NCBI GenBank assembly: GCA_022497155.1
Contig: MU385774.1
Coordinates: 186,001-250,000, forward strand
DNA from: Whalleya microplaca
Lineage: Eukaryota; Ascomycota; Sordariomycetes; Xylariales; Xylariaceae
Reading direction: 5' to 3'
Length of the DNA: 64,000 nt
Below the pieces are notes generated by a model, which was not told the DNA's origin, searched no databases, and saw only the letters and a program-made list of their open reading frames with translations. The translations under genes and the position numbers were made by a program. Shown here in pieces: positions 11,628-26,600 of the stretch (position 1 is the first letter of the stretch; every line of letters starts with the position of its first letter).

Positions 11628-12847
11628 GGTCCCCTGTCACGTCGCCTAGCTAGAGTAAAAATATAAATCAGAATTTTCTACCCTTATTAATGGGAAACCA
11701 CTCTCGAAAAAGAGTCGAATTAGTTTCATGGCAGAAGAATACAAGAGAAAGGGGTTAAGGAACACCTTAGGACCGAGATAAGCGTGGTACGGCCGAAGCC
11801 ATGGACAACCAATCCGAACGCGACTAGACTGAAGGCCCATTGGCCTAAGGCCGTGTTTGCTTGTTTCATAACTGAATCAGCAAAGACATCTTTTGATGAG
11901 CGTGGCTTGCAAGAGAGACCAGCGACTTTTATGGACCAATGAAAACACTTTTTACGACAGGAGGCTTGTAGCTACCAGCATTCCTCCCATACAATTATTG
12001 ACCTGGAACGGACCTAACCTCGGTCGTAAACGGACATACTCTCAGTATACTCGTGTCGTTCACATCGGCTTCACTATCGCCATTCGAAAGCGTACCTAGG
12101 TCCGTCTCATCATAGAGAGATGCGTTGAAGTGGATGCTTGGGCTTTCAATAAGAGATACGAAGACATGATGGCAACTCACTATTGCGATGTAGTGTATAC
12201 AGACAATACGCGGCGTCGACTTCAGGGATTTCAAGTTCTACTTCGATTATACTATCCTAAGATGTTCACCAGAAGCCACGTCTAATCTAAACGTTTAAAC
12301 ATTAGATATTGATGGAAGTTTATACTCAGATACCTATAAAGTTAGGGTCGCTTTCCATTTGTGGAAGTAGTCAAATATATCAATCACGAAAATACATATT
12401 AGAGCATCACGAAACGTCAGAAAACGAGTCCACTGACTATCCAATTTGGCCATCTTACTTTTTGGAGCTGGGGTAGACTACTGTAAAGTTGAGGTTGGTT
12501 CGAATTCGAGAATGTCACGATAGGGGTAGTTGTTAATTATCCGTGTTAATATGGAGCTCGGGTAGATAGCCGTTCCGAGTGCTCTGTATTCAAATAAGAT
12601 CTACTCACACTCGAAGATCACTTAGACACTTACAACAACCAATTGACTAGTGACGATTACGGTAGCACCCACATGACAATTAGACACGCAATAACTGTGA
12701 AAAGGATATCAGGGTACCATGGCTACCAAGAGATGCATCGCGGCATCCTCAATATGATCAGAGAGATAACAAAAACAATAAAACTACATTGTGTGAACAT
12801 TTTCTTTGCACAGCTTGATTGTTTTGAATCAATTCCCTCCGCAGGCT
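11628..12847. other. Intergenic, upstream of ABC transporter
   Basis: Nothing gene-like recognised. It must hold the promoter of the ABC transporter (leftward) and the 3' end of the dioxygenase gene. No binding site could be assigned with confidence. Confidence 0.5.
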
Positions 12848-13973
12848 TCAAGTGGTAACCATTTCTCGCTTGAGTAGCTTGCCGGTATCTCCCATTGTCT
12901 CGATCAACCGCTGCCGAATGTGTTCACCTACAATGGTCTCGGCACCAGAGCCATCTAGGGCCTTGGCTTTCAATTTCAGATTGCCATTCAGGAAGAATGC
13001 GATGCTATGGCGGTGCTTGTCCCTGTTAGTCAGCACCCGGTGACGGGCGCTACGGTAGTAGCCGCCAGTGTACTTCTGCATCATGTCACCCATATTAATA
13101 ACAAAGCCATCATCAACCACTGGAACTGGGACCCATGAGTCCGAAGGTGGATAGTACACCTCAAGACCTGTCGTGCCAGGCTCCTGCAGCAGGATAGACA
13201 CGCAACCGAAGTCCGTATGATCGGCGACTTGAAAGAACTTTGTAAGCAGGGATCACAACTGCAGACGCTATAGTAGTCTCACCTCCAAATTGACGAGAGT
13301 CCTGTGTCTGCACAGGGGCATAGTGTAGGAATCTCATTGGAATAGACGGCTTGTCTAGAAGCGAATTGAATACGTTGGGTGGGCATTTCCACTCCCCAGG
13401 AAGACCCAGAGCCAGTATGTCGAGTATATGCTTAACCAAGCCAAGAATATTACTATGGTACGCCATGATTCGGTCCTGAAACTTGTCCTTAGGGAGACTT
13501 GAGGGCCACAGATTCGGTCCGGTAGAGAACGAACCGCAGTCGGGGTCATCTTCAGGCACCTCTCTCCCGATCATGAAAGTCTTCAGAAGAGTCAATTAGC
13601 TTCTTTATCAGAGGATGTTCAGTTACTCGACGAGATAAATCCTTACTTCTTTGGTATCAGGTAGCAACCCTTCATGGTGGATTTGAATTCCAGGTGGCTC
13701 GTAGCCCCTAAATGAGCGACCGACAGATTTGTTGATACAGACCTCCATCTTCTCATCTTCGGACAGGGCGAAGAACATTTTGTTGAGCTTAAAGGCCTCA
13801 TGGAGTACATCTTGAGGTATTCCGTGGCCAACGAGATTGAAAAAACCGTATGTGTGGCAGGCGTTCCTCACGCTCTCGATAACGGCATCACGGGCCTCCT
13901 GATCCGATTTAGGGTTGAGGAAGGCGCTGATATTGACAGTTGGGATCACGGTTGGCTCGTTTATGCTCCCCAT
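12848..13973 (-). CDS. 2-oxoglutarate/Fe(II)-dependent dioxygenase (TropC-like)
   Basis: Soluble non-haem iron dioxygenase of the isopenicillin-N-synthase-like fold. In tropolone pathways the homologue TropC oxidises the methyl of the dearomatised aldehyde and triggers ring expansion; the same job is proposed here from context. Exons: 13973-13647, 13580-13283, 13227-12848, in phase, 334 residues. The N-terminal DIOX_N region is followed by the C-terminal jelly roll. The metal triad is visible as HTD (His212, Asp214) and a distal His271 in SARHRV. The 2-oxoglutarate-binding Arg281/Ser283 lie in RHSIAFF. The start MGSINE is chosen because an upstream in-frame ATG adds only eight non-conserved residues. 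It is transcribed in the same direction as the SDR and the FAD enzyme. Related alternatives are citrinin-type CitB oxygenases, but the neighbouring TropB-like gene favours the tropolone role. Confidence 0.88.
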
Positions 13974-14991
13974 GATGCATCGATAATGAATTTGCAACGA
14001 TCAAAATTCATATAGGTAGTCCTCCTTAGTACTGGTCTTATGTTAACCCCATGCGGTCTTTCTTGTGCAAAGCGCTGGCTTATATGCTCAGGCCGGCCAA
14101 AAACCCGTTTCTTTGATGACGGATTTAAAACTCACTCCTAAATGAGAGCCAATGGGAAAACATTAGCTCACAACGGCACTTCGGGCAAATATTTTGTACT
14201 CGGACAGTCTTCAGCTCCGTGGTCAGGAAATATCCGAGAAACTCCGATGTGTGGCTACACAAGTTGTAAAGTGCAGCCGCCGATATGGTAATAGAGCTGT
14301 CGTGGCAGGTTCGGTGGACAGTGTTAGCGCCATTACAATTGCCTCCTTAATCAGTAGGTAGGACAGCGAGATAGTGCGTGTGTATGTACTTACGTGTATC
14401 AACAGAATCATCACCTGCAGTTGACATCACACAACTTTTAACACGTACCTAGGTACTCTGTTTGGGAAGTGTGTACTAGGTATGTACCTGATAACATACA
14501 ACAATAATGGCGAAGACAGTATTTTCAGTAATGAACGGTACAGCTCGCTCTAACAGCACCATTTGCGGACATGGATTTAGATTATGATTGGTAACAGAAA
14601 ACAAATAAGCGCTCTGCAAAATATATGGCCGATTCTCATGCCCGTATTATGGCTTCAGTCATATGTTATTTGTAGCGCAATCTGAATGGGATGACCATAT
14701 TAGATGCTGGCCAGATATTAAGTAGTGCTATAAGTTGGCAGGTACAAACTGCCGTGTCTTCTCTCACATCCCAAGAGACTCGTCTTATCATCATCATTCA
14801 GTGATTTATATGTAGGGAGACAGTATAAAGTGGAGTTTCAAAGTGCATGGCATCAAGCTGCAATGAAGCTTGAACTGCTACCAGCACTGTTCGCGAGTGG
14901 AGTCTTAGAGGTGATGACTGCTCTTAATGTAAAGATGGAGTCGTCTTTCCAATACTGCAAAAGCCTCAAACTAGGGGAATTATAACACATT
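13974..14991. other. Intergenic between dioxygenase and SDR genes
   Basis: No gene found. This is the promoter region of the leftward dioxygenase and the 3' region of the leftward SDR gene. Small open frames lack motifs. Confidence 0.55.
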
Positions 14992-15946
14992 CTACCACGG
15001 CTGAACCATATCCTTCCTCAGCACCTTGATAGGCCAAGCCTGCTCATCTCTCTTCCCCTCGACGACATCAGCGCAGAAGCCGGCTCCAATAGCAGGGTCA
15101 ATGGCACCCATGGAGCTCTTATCTCTCCATTCGCCTGTGGCACGATCGTCGCCGAGTCCGGTATTCAGAAACCCCGGCGAGATATTAAATACCCTTACAC
15201 CATCGTTGCGCATTAGGCGTGACCATTCCGTCGCCATCATATTCATCCCACTCTTGCTCACCCGATATGAAAACCACATAGTGTTAGGCTTTGGCCACCC
15301 GGCTGGTGCGAGTGTATATCGTGGACTTGAACCGGTAGCAAGCTCGGTGCAGGACGATAGACCGCTAGTGATGAATAGCAGGCGCGGGGGCCGAGCCTGG
15401 GAGGCTAGTAGCAAGGGTGCTAAGGCTTCAGTGAAAAGATGTGTGCCTGTGACGTTAACATTATAGGTCTGGTTCCAGCCCTCACGTTTGGTGAGTTGGC
15501 TTGAGGAAACAGCTGTGTCGAAGTCTGCGCCTGTTGGAAATCTGTTGTGAGCTTCTTTCTCACTGAGGATAGGAAGAAAGAACGTACCGGCATTGTTGAC
15601 TAGGACATCGACATGACCAAATTGGTCTTGAACTTGCTTGAAGGCTGCGGTAATCGACTCATCCGATGTTATATCGATAGAGAGTGGCTCCGCAATAGAA
15701 GGGCTGTCAGGTGAAGACTGTTTGAGCTTGGATATGGCGTCATGCGCTCGGCCGAGGTCACCACGGCAGCCGATGAGAATATGATAGGGACTTGGACGAG
15801 CGAAAAGGGCTTTTGCGATCTCGAATCCTATCGTGAGAAAGGGTCAGCCCAGGCAAACTTCGCATTGGGTTATATCATGGCATCTTACCCAGGCCAGTAT
15901 TAGCCCCAGTAATAAGCACAACAGTCATAGACCCGCGAGAAGACAT
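14992..15946 (-). CDS. Short-chain dehydrogenase/reductase
   Basis: Classical NAD(P)(H)-dependent SDR, probably reducing or oxidising an intermediate of the cluster. Exons: 15946-15889, 15827-15588, 15530-14992, all in phase, 278 residues, a normal SDR length. The Rossmann motif TGANTGLG lies in the first 20 residues and is split by intron 1. NNAG closes exon 2. The catalytic Ser is in FITSG, and the Tyr/Lys pair in YRVSK. The region after the active site (NISPGFLNTGLG) is typical of the cofactor-binding loop. It sits between the dioxygenase and the FAD monooxygenase on the same strand. Its substrate cannot be told from sequence. It is not part of the minimal tropolone set, so it may define a product-specific step. 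Confidence 0.9.
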
Positions 15947-17953
15947 GGTTAGAATACAAGGTGTAAATTTAAGAATTCGATATACCTTCCCGCGAACAAC
16001 TAAGCAAGAATCTTATTCCTAAACAATAATCCCAAGTCCCGGTACAAAAAGTCCGTGCCACTATCGATCTTGGTCCCGACAAAGAGCTAAAATCAATATC
16101 TCCGCTCCGAAATAGGGGCGTACAGATTTCTCTGTTTTTACCAGAACTAATGAAGCCCGAGGAATCCATTGATATCATAGCTATTCTCTATAATGTAAGA
16201 AGGCCGGGGTACACCACTTGTTGAGACAAGATCGAAAAGGCGACGGTGACATCATTTTGGTGTACCACTAGGCAGTCCATGTATCGTCTGTTTGTTTGCT
16301 TGACTGTCTATGTGGCTATCTAGGCAGCTACGTTGGCCCTTAACTCGGCGACTTATTTTCCTTTTTAATAGCCGACCCCATCATACGGCCGTTTCCTTCG
16401 CGGGTTTTATCAGACACCGAAGGCTTCAGTCTTGCTACCCTTAGACTATGAACGTAGAAGTGGGGTTATAGATGTATGTACCATCTGAAAGATCAGGTAT
16501 ACAACTCTTATATTGATACATACGGCTTAAGGTCGATATCAAAATATTTCCAGAATTGGCATATACGGGTTCTAGAATTAACGGTTTTATCTAGTTACGC
16601 TGATCCAAACGTCTACCAAACCGGAGGTACGTTAGGGGGAAGGAAACGTCTATGATAATCGTTACCGCTATAGGTTGCAATGCCACTAGTACCATCCTCA
16701 TTGTAGTACTTGAAATTCAGTCTATTATAAACAAGTCTCCAGAAAATGCATTGGATTGAGGCGGGGGTTCCTTAGGGCGCTACAAGTACCTATCTATGAG
16801 CTGCTTTCTGTCTCACCCGATAAGTACGATGGCTTATATGGCGCCCAATCAGGCGCCCTGGATGGGTGAGTGCTATGACAATAGCAGCTATTTCCATATA
16901 TGATATCATCTTCGGTCTTGCCCTTGTCCGAATCACCGATTATGAATCGGATCGATTGCCGTGAGACTTTGGTGATAACGATCTAGAGGACCTAAACTCC
17001 GCGTCAGAGCTATAGGCAGCTTCTTCTCGAGATGGTGGGTCCACGAGGGAAACGTCCGCCAGGTATTTGGAAACAATTCAACTCGTTCAAACCTCCATTG
17101 CTGCTTCAGTCAAGGGACATCCAATCCCGAACTTGCTGCACACAGTTTCGTAGGTTTTACATCCTTTGAGATATGATGCCTAGAACGCAAGCAAGAAGCT
17201 CATCTAATTGTTAGCTTTATTTCGGCAGACTACTTTATATATTAGACTGAAAATGACTGAATCCACCCGTGACACACGACACATATCTTCTCATGCCATT
17301 ATCCACTTGCTGTTGACAATGACGATGATGTTGCGAACGGCAATATCTCACATGGGACAGTGAATTGTTATTATGTGATGCGCTGTCGTACGATATTTTC
17401 ATACGTGTCACAGCTCTAGGCCTCCAGCTTGTTAGGTTCAAAGGGCTCCATCTAGATCAGGGGATGCTCCTTAGTAGTAACGTTCCACTAGTTTATATCA
17501 ACTCAACGCGCGCACACACATATACACACGGTGAGATCCATTCCATAAACTTACAATAATTCGTAGACCTGCTTGAGCAGCATGTGGGACCTCTGTGAGT
17601 GTGACAACAAGTCCGTTAAGAGTATTTCTGTATCTTCCGAAGCACGCCAGCGTCGTCAATTTCTATACTGGAAGTTCAGTTTCGGCCCCTCCATATATGG
17701 TTCGTTTCACAGATAGAATAGCAGAGCTTAGTTGCTGCAAAGTATCCTGAACCACCTTGGGAGCCTGTGTACGTCACTAGATTGAACGCAAAGTACATGC
17801 CCGTAACACGCGCAGATATATTGTATACTGCTGAATGATACCCCTAGGTATCACTCCACGGAGAAGTGTTTGGTCCAAGTCATGAACTCGGAGAACCAAA
17901 AGTAAACAAGAATAGTTCAAATGTATAGTACTCAAGGTCATATGTCAAGAACC
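15947..17953. other. 2 kb intergenic between SDR and FAD monooxygenase
   Basis: No coding region with recognisable motif or splice structure was found on either strand. It contains the SDR promoter next to 15947 and the 3' end of the FAD gene. Confidence 0.5.
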
Positions 17954-20673
<2,720 letters not shown>

Positions 20674-23600
20674 ATGATAGACCATCATGACGGCCCCAGC
20701 ATTTTGCTGTTCGGGTCACTCGCATTATCCCTCGACACCTCGGCATTTGAGCACGTGCGAAAGGCTGTAATAGAAAGCGACGAGAACGCCTGGCTCGCCG
20801 ATGTAGTTAGGACGCTTCCCCAGAACTATGAGATAGCGATTTCAGCACTCCCCGTGCTCCAGTCGTCGGGAAATTTCGCTCGCAAACAACTGGACGATCT
20901 TAGCGAGGCTTTTAATGCGGACCGGCCCCTCGACACGGCTTTCCCACTGCCAAACACTCTTCTTATACCCCTTGTGGTCATCGCCCAGCTGACCCAGTAT
21001 GCCGGCTTTCTACGGCAGACGAGCCTCAAGGAAGATAGTAGAGGCGATGTCTGGGATGTAAATAACAGAGAGACGCTCGGCTTGTGCACAGGGCTGTTGG
21101 CCGCCTTTGCTGTATCGAGCGCACACAACGCCGATGAATTACAAAGATATGGCGCTGCAGCCGTGCGGCTGGGAATGCTCATAGGACTGGTGGTTGATAG
21201 CCAGGATGCAGCACCAGGAAGGGGACGGTCGAAATCTCTGAGCGCAGCCTGGAGCTCAGCCAAAATACGTGAGGAGATGACACGAATCTTGAATGACTTG
21301 GACGAGGTAATTCTTCCTAAATACTCCCCGCTGGATTCGTCCCAGACCCCTCTGACTCGTCCACTCCTTATTCGTAGGCGTATATCTCAGTCTACTATGA
21401 CGAGAACCGAGTCACCATCACAACTTCTGCAGATCGTGTATCCGATCTAGCCGGGCAGCTCAAAGCCGCAGGCCTTGGTGTTGCCGAAATCAGTTTGTTT
21501 GGGCGCTTCCACTCCATGGGCAACGCAGCCATCGTTGATCAAGTCATCGAATTTTGTAATTCACATGCCGCTTTTCAACTTCCAAATGCCGCATCATTAG
21601 CGATACCTACACGGACCAATGACAGCAAGGGGAGCTTGCTGAAAGAGGGCACGCTGCACTCCCATGTGCTGCGTTCCATTCTACTGAACCCTTCTCGCTG
21701 GTTTGAAGCCTTTCGTGCGGCCGCTGTACGAGATAAGGGTGAGGATATACAGGTCTTGGAAATCGGCCCTGAGCGTAACGTGCCCCCATCGCTTACATCG
21801 ATGGCAAACATGCGATTAGTCCATCTCGCCGACCACGCCGACAAAGACAGAGCGTATAAACGATCAGATCGCACTTGTATGGACAGCGACATTGCTGTCG
21901 TGGGTATGTCTTGCAAGGTTGCTGGTGCTAATAGTCTGGAGGATTTCTGGGACCTGTTGGTGGCGGGTCAGTCACAGCGCCGCGAGATCAGCGCTTCTGA
22001 TCGATTCTCCTTCGAGGACACGCCATTCCGGACGACCGCCGATGCTAACATGAAGCGAAATTGGTTTGCTAACTTAATTGACGACTACGATCAGTTCGAC
22101 CACCGCTTTTTCAAAAAGAGCGCACGTGAGAGCGCCACCATGGATCCGCAGCAACGGCACATACTGCAGGTGGCGTACCAGGCTGTCGAGCAGAGCGGCT
22201 ATTTCCAAGTTGCCGAGACGGAGCGCAACACAAAAACTGGCTGTTTCATAGGATTGTGTCTAGGCGACTACAATGACAACGTGGCTTGTCATGCCGCTAA
22301 CGCCTTTACGGCCACTGGCAACTTACAGGGCTTCGTTGCAGGCAAGGTATCGCATTTCTTTGGCTGGACGGGGCCAGGGCTTACTATCGACACGGCTTGC
22401 AGTTCATCTTTAGTAGCTGTCCATCAGGCATGTCTGTCTATTCTGTCTGGCGAGTGCGAGACAGCCCTTGCAGGCGGTACGCATATAATGAGCTCGGCCG
22501 CCTGGTTCCAGAATCTGGCTGCAGGCTCATTTTTGAGTCCTACGGGTCAGTGTAAGCCTTTCGACGCTAAAGCTGATGGCTACTGTCGAGGTGAAGGTGT
22601 TGGTGCCGTTTTCTTGAAGAAGATGAATAAAGCGGTCGCAGATGGGGATTCTATTTTGGGCGTTATCGCTGCCACAGCCGTCCAGCAGAATCAGAATTGC
22701 ACTCCCATATTTGTTCCCAATGTGCCCTCATTGGGAGAACTTTTCATGAACGTGACGACTAAGGCGCATGTCAAGCCGTCCCAGATTAGCGTAGTCGAGG
22801 CCCATGGCACCGGCACAGCTGTTGGTGACCCTGCCGAGTATGACAGCATCCGGAAGGCCCTTGGCGGGCCAAACCGCGCGTCTGAGCGACTGATGGTCAG
22901 CTCCGTCAAGGGTCTTGTTGGCCATACAGAGTGTACTTCAGGAATTATTAGCCTGATCAAAGTGTTACTAATGCTGAACAAGGGTATACTGCCACCGCAA
23001 GCTAGCTTTAATAATATAAATCCAGCCCTTCTAGCGACCCCTGCCGATCGAATGTTCATACCCACTCGAGCACAGCCGTGGGAGGCAGACTTTCGTGCTG
23101 CCCTCATCAATAACTATGGTGCCTCAGGTTCGAATGCATCTTTAGTTGCTATACAGGCGCCGTCTCTCAATACAGTGCAGAAGAACCAGGTAGAAATGAC
23201 TGCTGGAGTCAGGTACCCTTTCTGGTTCAGCGGTTTTGATAACAAGAGCCTGCGCCGTTACATTGCAGTTTTCCGAAAGTATATTGCTCGATCAGGGAAG
23301 GACATATCGCTTGCCAATATATCTTTCAACCTCGCTCATCAGAGCAATCGTACCTTGGATTCGAGTATGATATTTACCGCTTGTTCAGTAGAGAAGCTAG
23401 ATCAAAACTTAGCTGCATCTGAAACGAGCGGCAACGACAACATGTCCGTGAGGACTGTAACTTCTCCAACAGCGAAACCGACAGTAATTATGTGTTTTGG
23501 GGGTCAGGTCTCTACCTACGTTGGCCTCGACCGTCAAATATATGATGGCGTAGCTGTCTTTCGCGAGCATCTTGGCCGAGTTGATACCGTTGTCAAATCA

Positions 23601-26600
23601 CTGGGATGTCCAAGTATCTTTCCAGGCATCTTCCAACGCACCTCGATTCCCGATATAGTCCAGCTGCAGGCGATGCTTTTCGCCGTGCAGTACGCGTGTG
23701 CTTCTAGCTGGATTGACTCGGGGATTCGACCAACTGCGCTAGTTGGTCACAGCTTCGGCGAGCTCACGGCTCTCTGCGTCTCGCAAATTCTGTCACTAGA
23801 AGATACGGTCAAAATGATTGTACGCCGGGCCACCTTAGTAAGAGACGCCTGGGGGTCCGACAAAGGCTCCATGATAGCTATTGAAGCCAGTCTGAATGAC
23901 GTCGAGCAATTGCTTACAGACGCCAATAGCAGGCATTCGGATAAGCCTGCTAGTATCGCCTGTTATAACGGGCCGAGGAGCTTCACTCTGGCGGGCTCGA
24001 CTCGCGCTATCGACGCTGTGGCCGTTCAACTCGAGACCCTCCCTAACATTAAGAGCAAGAGGCTTGATGTGACGAACGCTTTCCATTCCGTGCTCGTAGA
24101 TCCCCTTCTCGATGGCCTTGAGGAAAAAGTCCAAGGCTTAACCTTCCGCAAGCCTGTTATCCCCATTGAGTTAGCTATGAGAAACACAGGCGAGACGGAG
24201 CTGACGGCGAGGTTCGTATCAGACCACATGCGCAACCCGGTGTACTTCCACCATGCCGTCGAGCGTCTAGCACGACGGTACTCTTCATCATCATCCCCTA
24301 TCATTTTTCTCGAAGGGGGTACCAACTCGACAATCACATCAATGGCCGCCCGCGCGCTTAGAAATGTCCAGGGCATGTACTCCTTCCATGGCGTCAACAT
24401 GGCTAACTGTGATGATGGCTGGAACAAGCTGACCGACACCACCGTGTCTCTCTGGAAGGCGGGTCTGTGTGTGCAACACTGGGCACATCACGGACTCCAA
24501 AGAAATCGACAAGCAGACCTCAAACCATTGCTGTTACCGCCGTACCAATTCGACCCCGGCGCGCGACATTGGATGGAGCTAAAGGTTCCACCTAAAATTC
24601 TGCCAACAACGACAGGAGAAGCTCAGAGCGTAGCCATATCGGAGAAGCGACCAGAGGAACTCCTATCCTTCTTTGGATTTCAGGACGGTGGGGCTCAGAA
24701 GGAAGCTCGATTCCGCATCAACACGATGACAGATAAATACAAGAAGCTGCTTTCAGAACACCTCACAATACAGACAGCGCCCATATGTGCTGCCACCATG
24801 CAGATTGGTTTCGTGATTGATGCTATTGGCAGCATCCATCCCGAGTACCGGACAGAGTGCCAGCCTCAGATACAGGATGTAGAGTTCAGATCGCCTGTAT
24901 GCGCCAACTCCGCACGCACACTATGGATTGATGTCAAGAATGATGGCCCAGGGAGTGCCGAATGGCGATTTGAAGTGTTCAGCACCGAGAACCAAGACCA
25001 AACGCGGATGGTGTATACATTAGGCAAGGTCATATTCAGCGACCATAATGACGTATCCTTGAAGCGCCAGCTCGTGCATCTCGAGCGTCTGTTTGGATGT
25101 AATCGAGCGGTTGAGTTGCTACAAAGCGCTGACGTCGATGAAGTGCTGGCCAATCGAAGCATATACAGCATCTTCTCGGAAATTGTCGACTATAGCAATG
25201 AATTTCGTGGCCTGCAAAAGATGGCTCGTCGTGGTAATGAGACGGCAGGCCACATTGTTCGTCTCAACTCAGATCCTGAGATATGGTTTGACGCTCACCT
25301 CGCGGATACCTTTTGTCAGCTCGGCGGGCTCTGGATCAACTGCATGTCAGACCGTTCTCGGAACGATGTCTATCTCGCGAATAGCATAGACCAGTGGATC
25401 AGAGCGCCTCCCGCCGCCAAACCATCGAACGAGTTTCACGCCTTTGCCGTGCATCATCGTACGTCTGATCGGCTATCGCTAACAGATGTTTTCGTGTTTG
25501 ATGCCGCTGATGGGTCGCTAATTGAGGTCATTCTTGGCATTGCATATGTCAAGGTTCCAAAGCCTTCTATGGAGAGATTGCTCGCACGCCTGACTGAACC
25601 CTCATGGTTAACCAAGACTTCATCCTCAGGAATAGCGTCGGTCTCTCCTACTACTGCTCCTTTGACACCAGCCAACATGTCGAAAATCACGGGCATGTCC
25701 TCAAACGCTCTCCAGGCGTCAACAATTCCTTCACAAGTCAAGACTGCCGTAAAGCCCAAGCTGCCCAAGCCAGACAAGCAAGTGCTCCAGAACGAGCTAA
25801 CGCTGAAAGTTAAGGCCGTAATTGCGGACTTGTCTGGCGTCGAGATCGCCGAGATAGAAGACAATAGTGAGCTAGCAGACTTAGGCATTGACTCACGTAA
25901 GTAGCATTCCAAGACAAGTCTTTTATCCAAATTAGTTAGGAAGTGAAAATGCTGACCCCTGATCTTGTAGTCGCTGGAATGGAGATGGTTCACGAGATTG
26001 AGTCAACGTTGAAGGTGAAGCTTCCAGAGGCCGAGATCCTCGCAGTCACCGACATGCCTAGCCTGATTAAATGTGTGGCTGGTGCCATGGGTGTAGAGAT
26101 GCAGTCGCACGAGAATTTGGATAGCGACACATCAAGCATCATCACTTCTTCGGATGGTGCTGTAGCCCTATCCAATCTTACCACGCCAGCTCCAGAGTCA
26201 GACACAGACAAAGAGGAACGTGAAGAATCGGGCGAGCTCAGGCTCTCCTTCGCGACCGTCATGGAGGCCTTCCGTGAGACCAAGAAGCTGACAGATAGCC
26301 ACATAGCTGATATGGGACAAACCCAGTATGTAGCTGAGTCTCTGCCATTGCAGAACCAATTGACAGTAGCGCTGACGCTGGAGGCCTTCGAAGCCCTGGG
26401 CGCCGGGTTTTGCAACAGTCGTCCGGGAGAGCGACTCTCGCGCATCCCGCATAGCAAGGAGCATGTACATTTCGTAACTTACTTGTACAAAATGTTGGAA
26501 ACGGAGACGCAGATCATCAAACTAGATAGGGACGTTATCACCAGAACGGCGGTGCCACTTCCGCAGCAGCACAGTAGAGATTTGTACGAAGCAATGCTCA

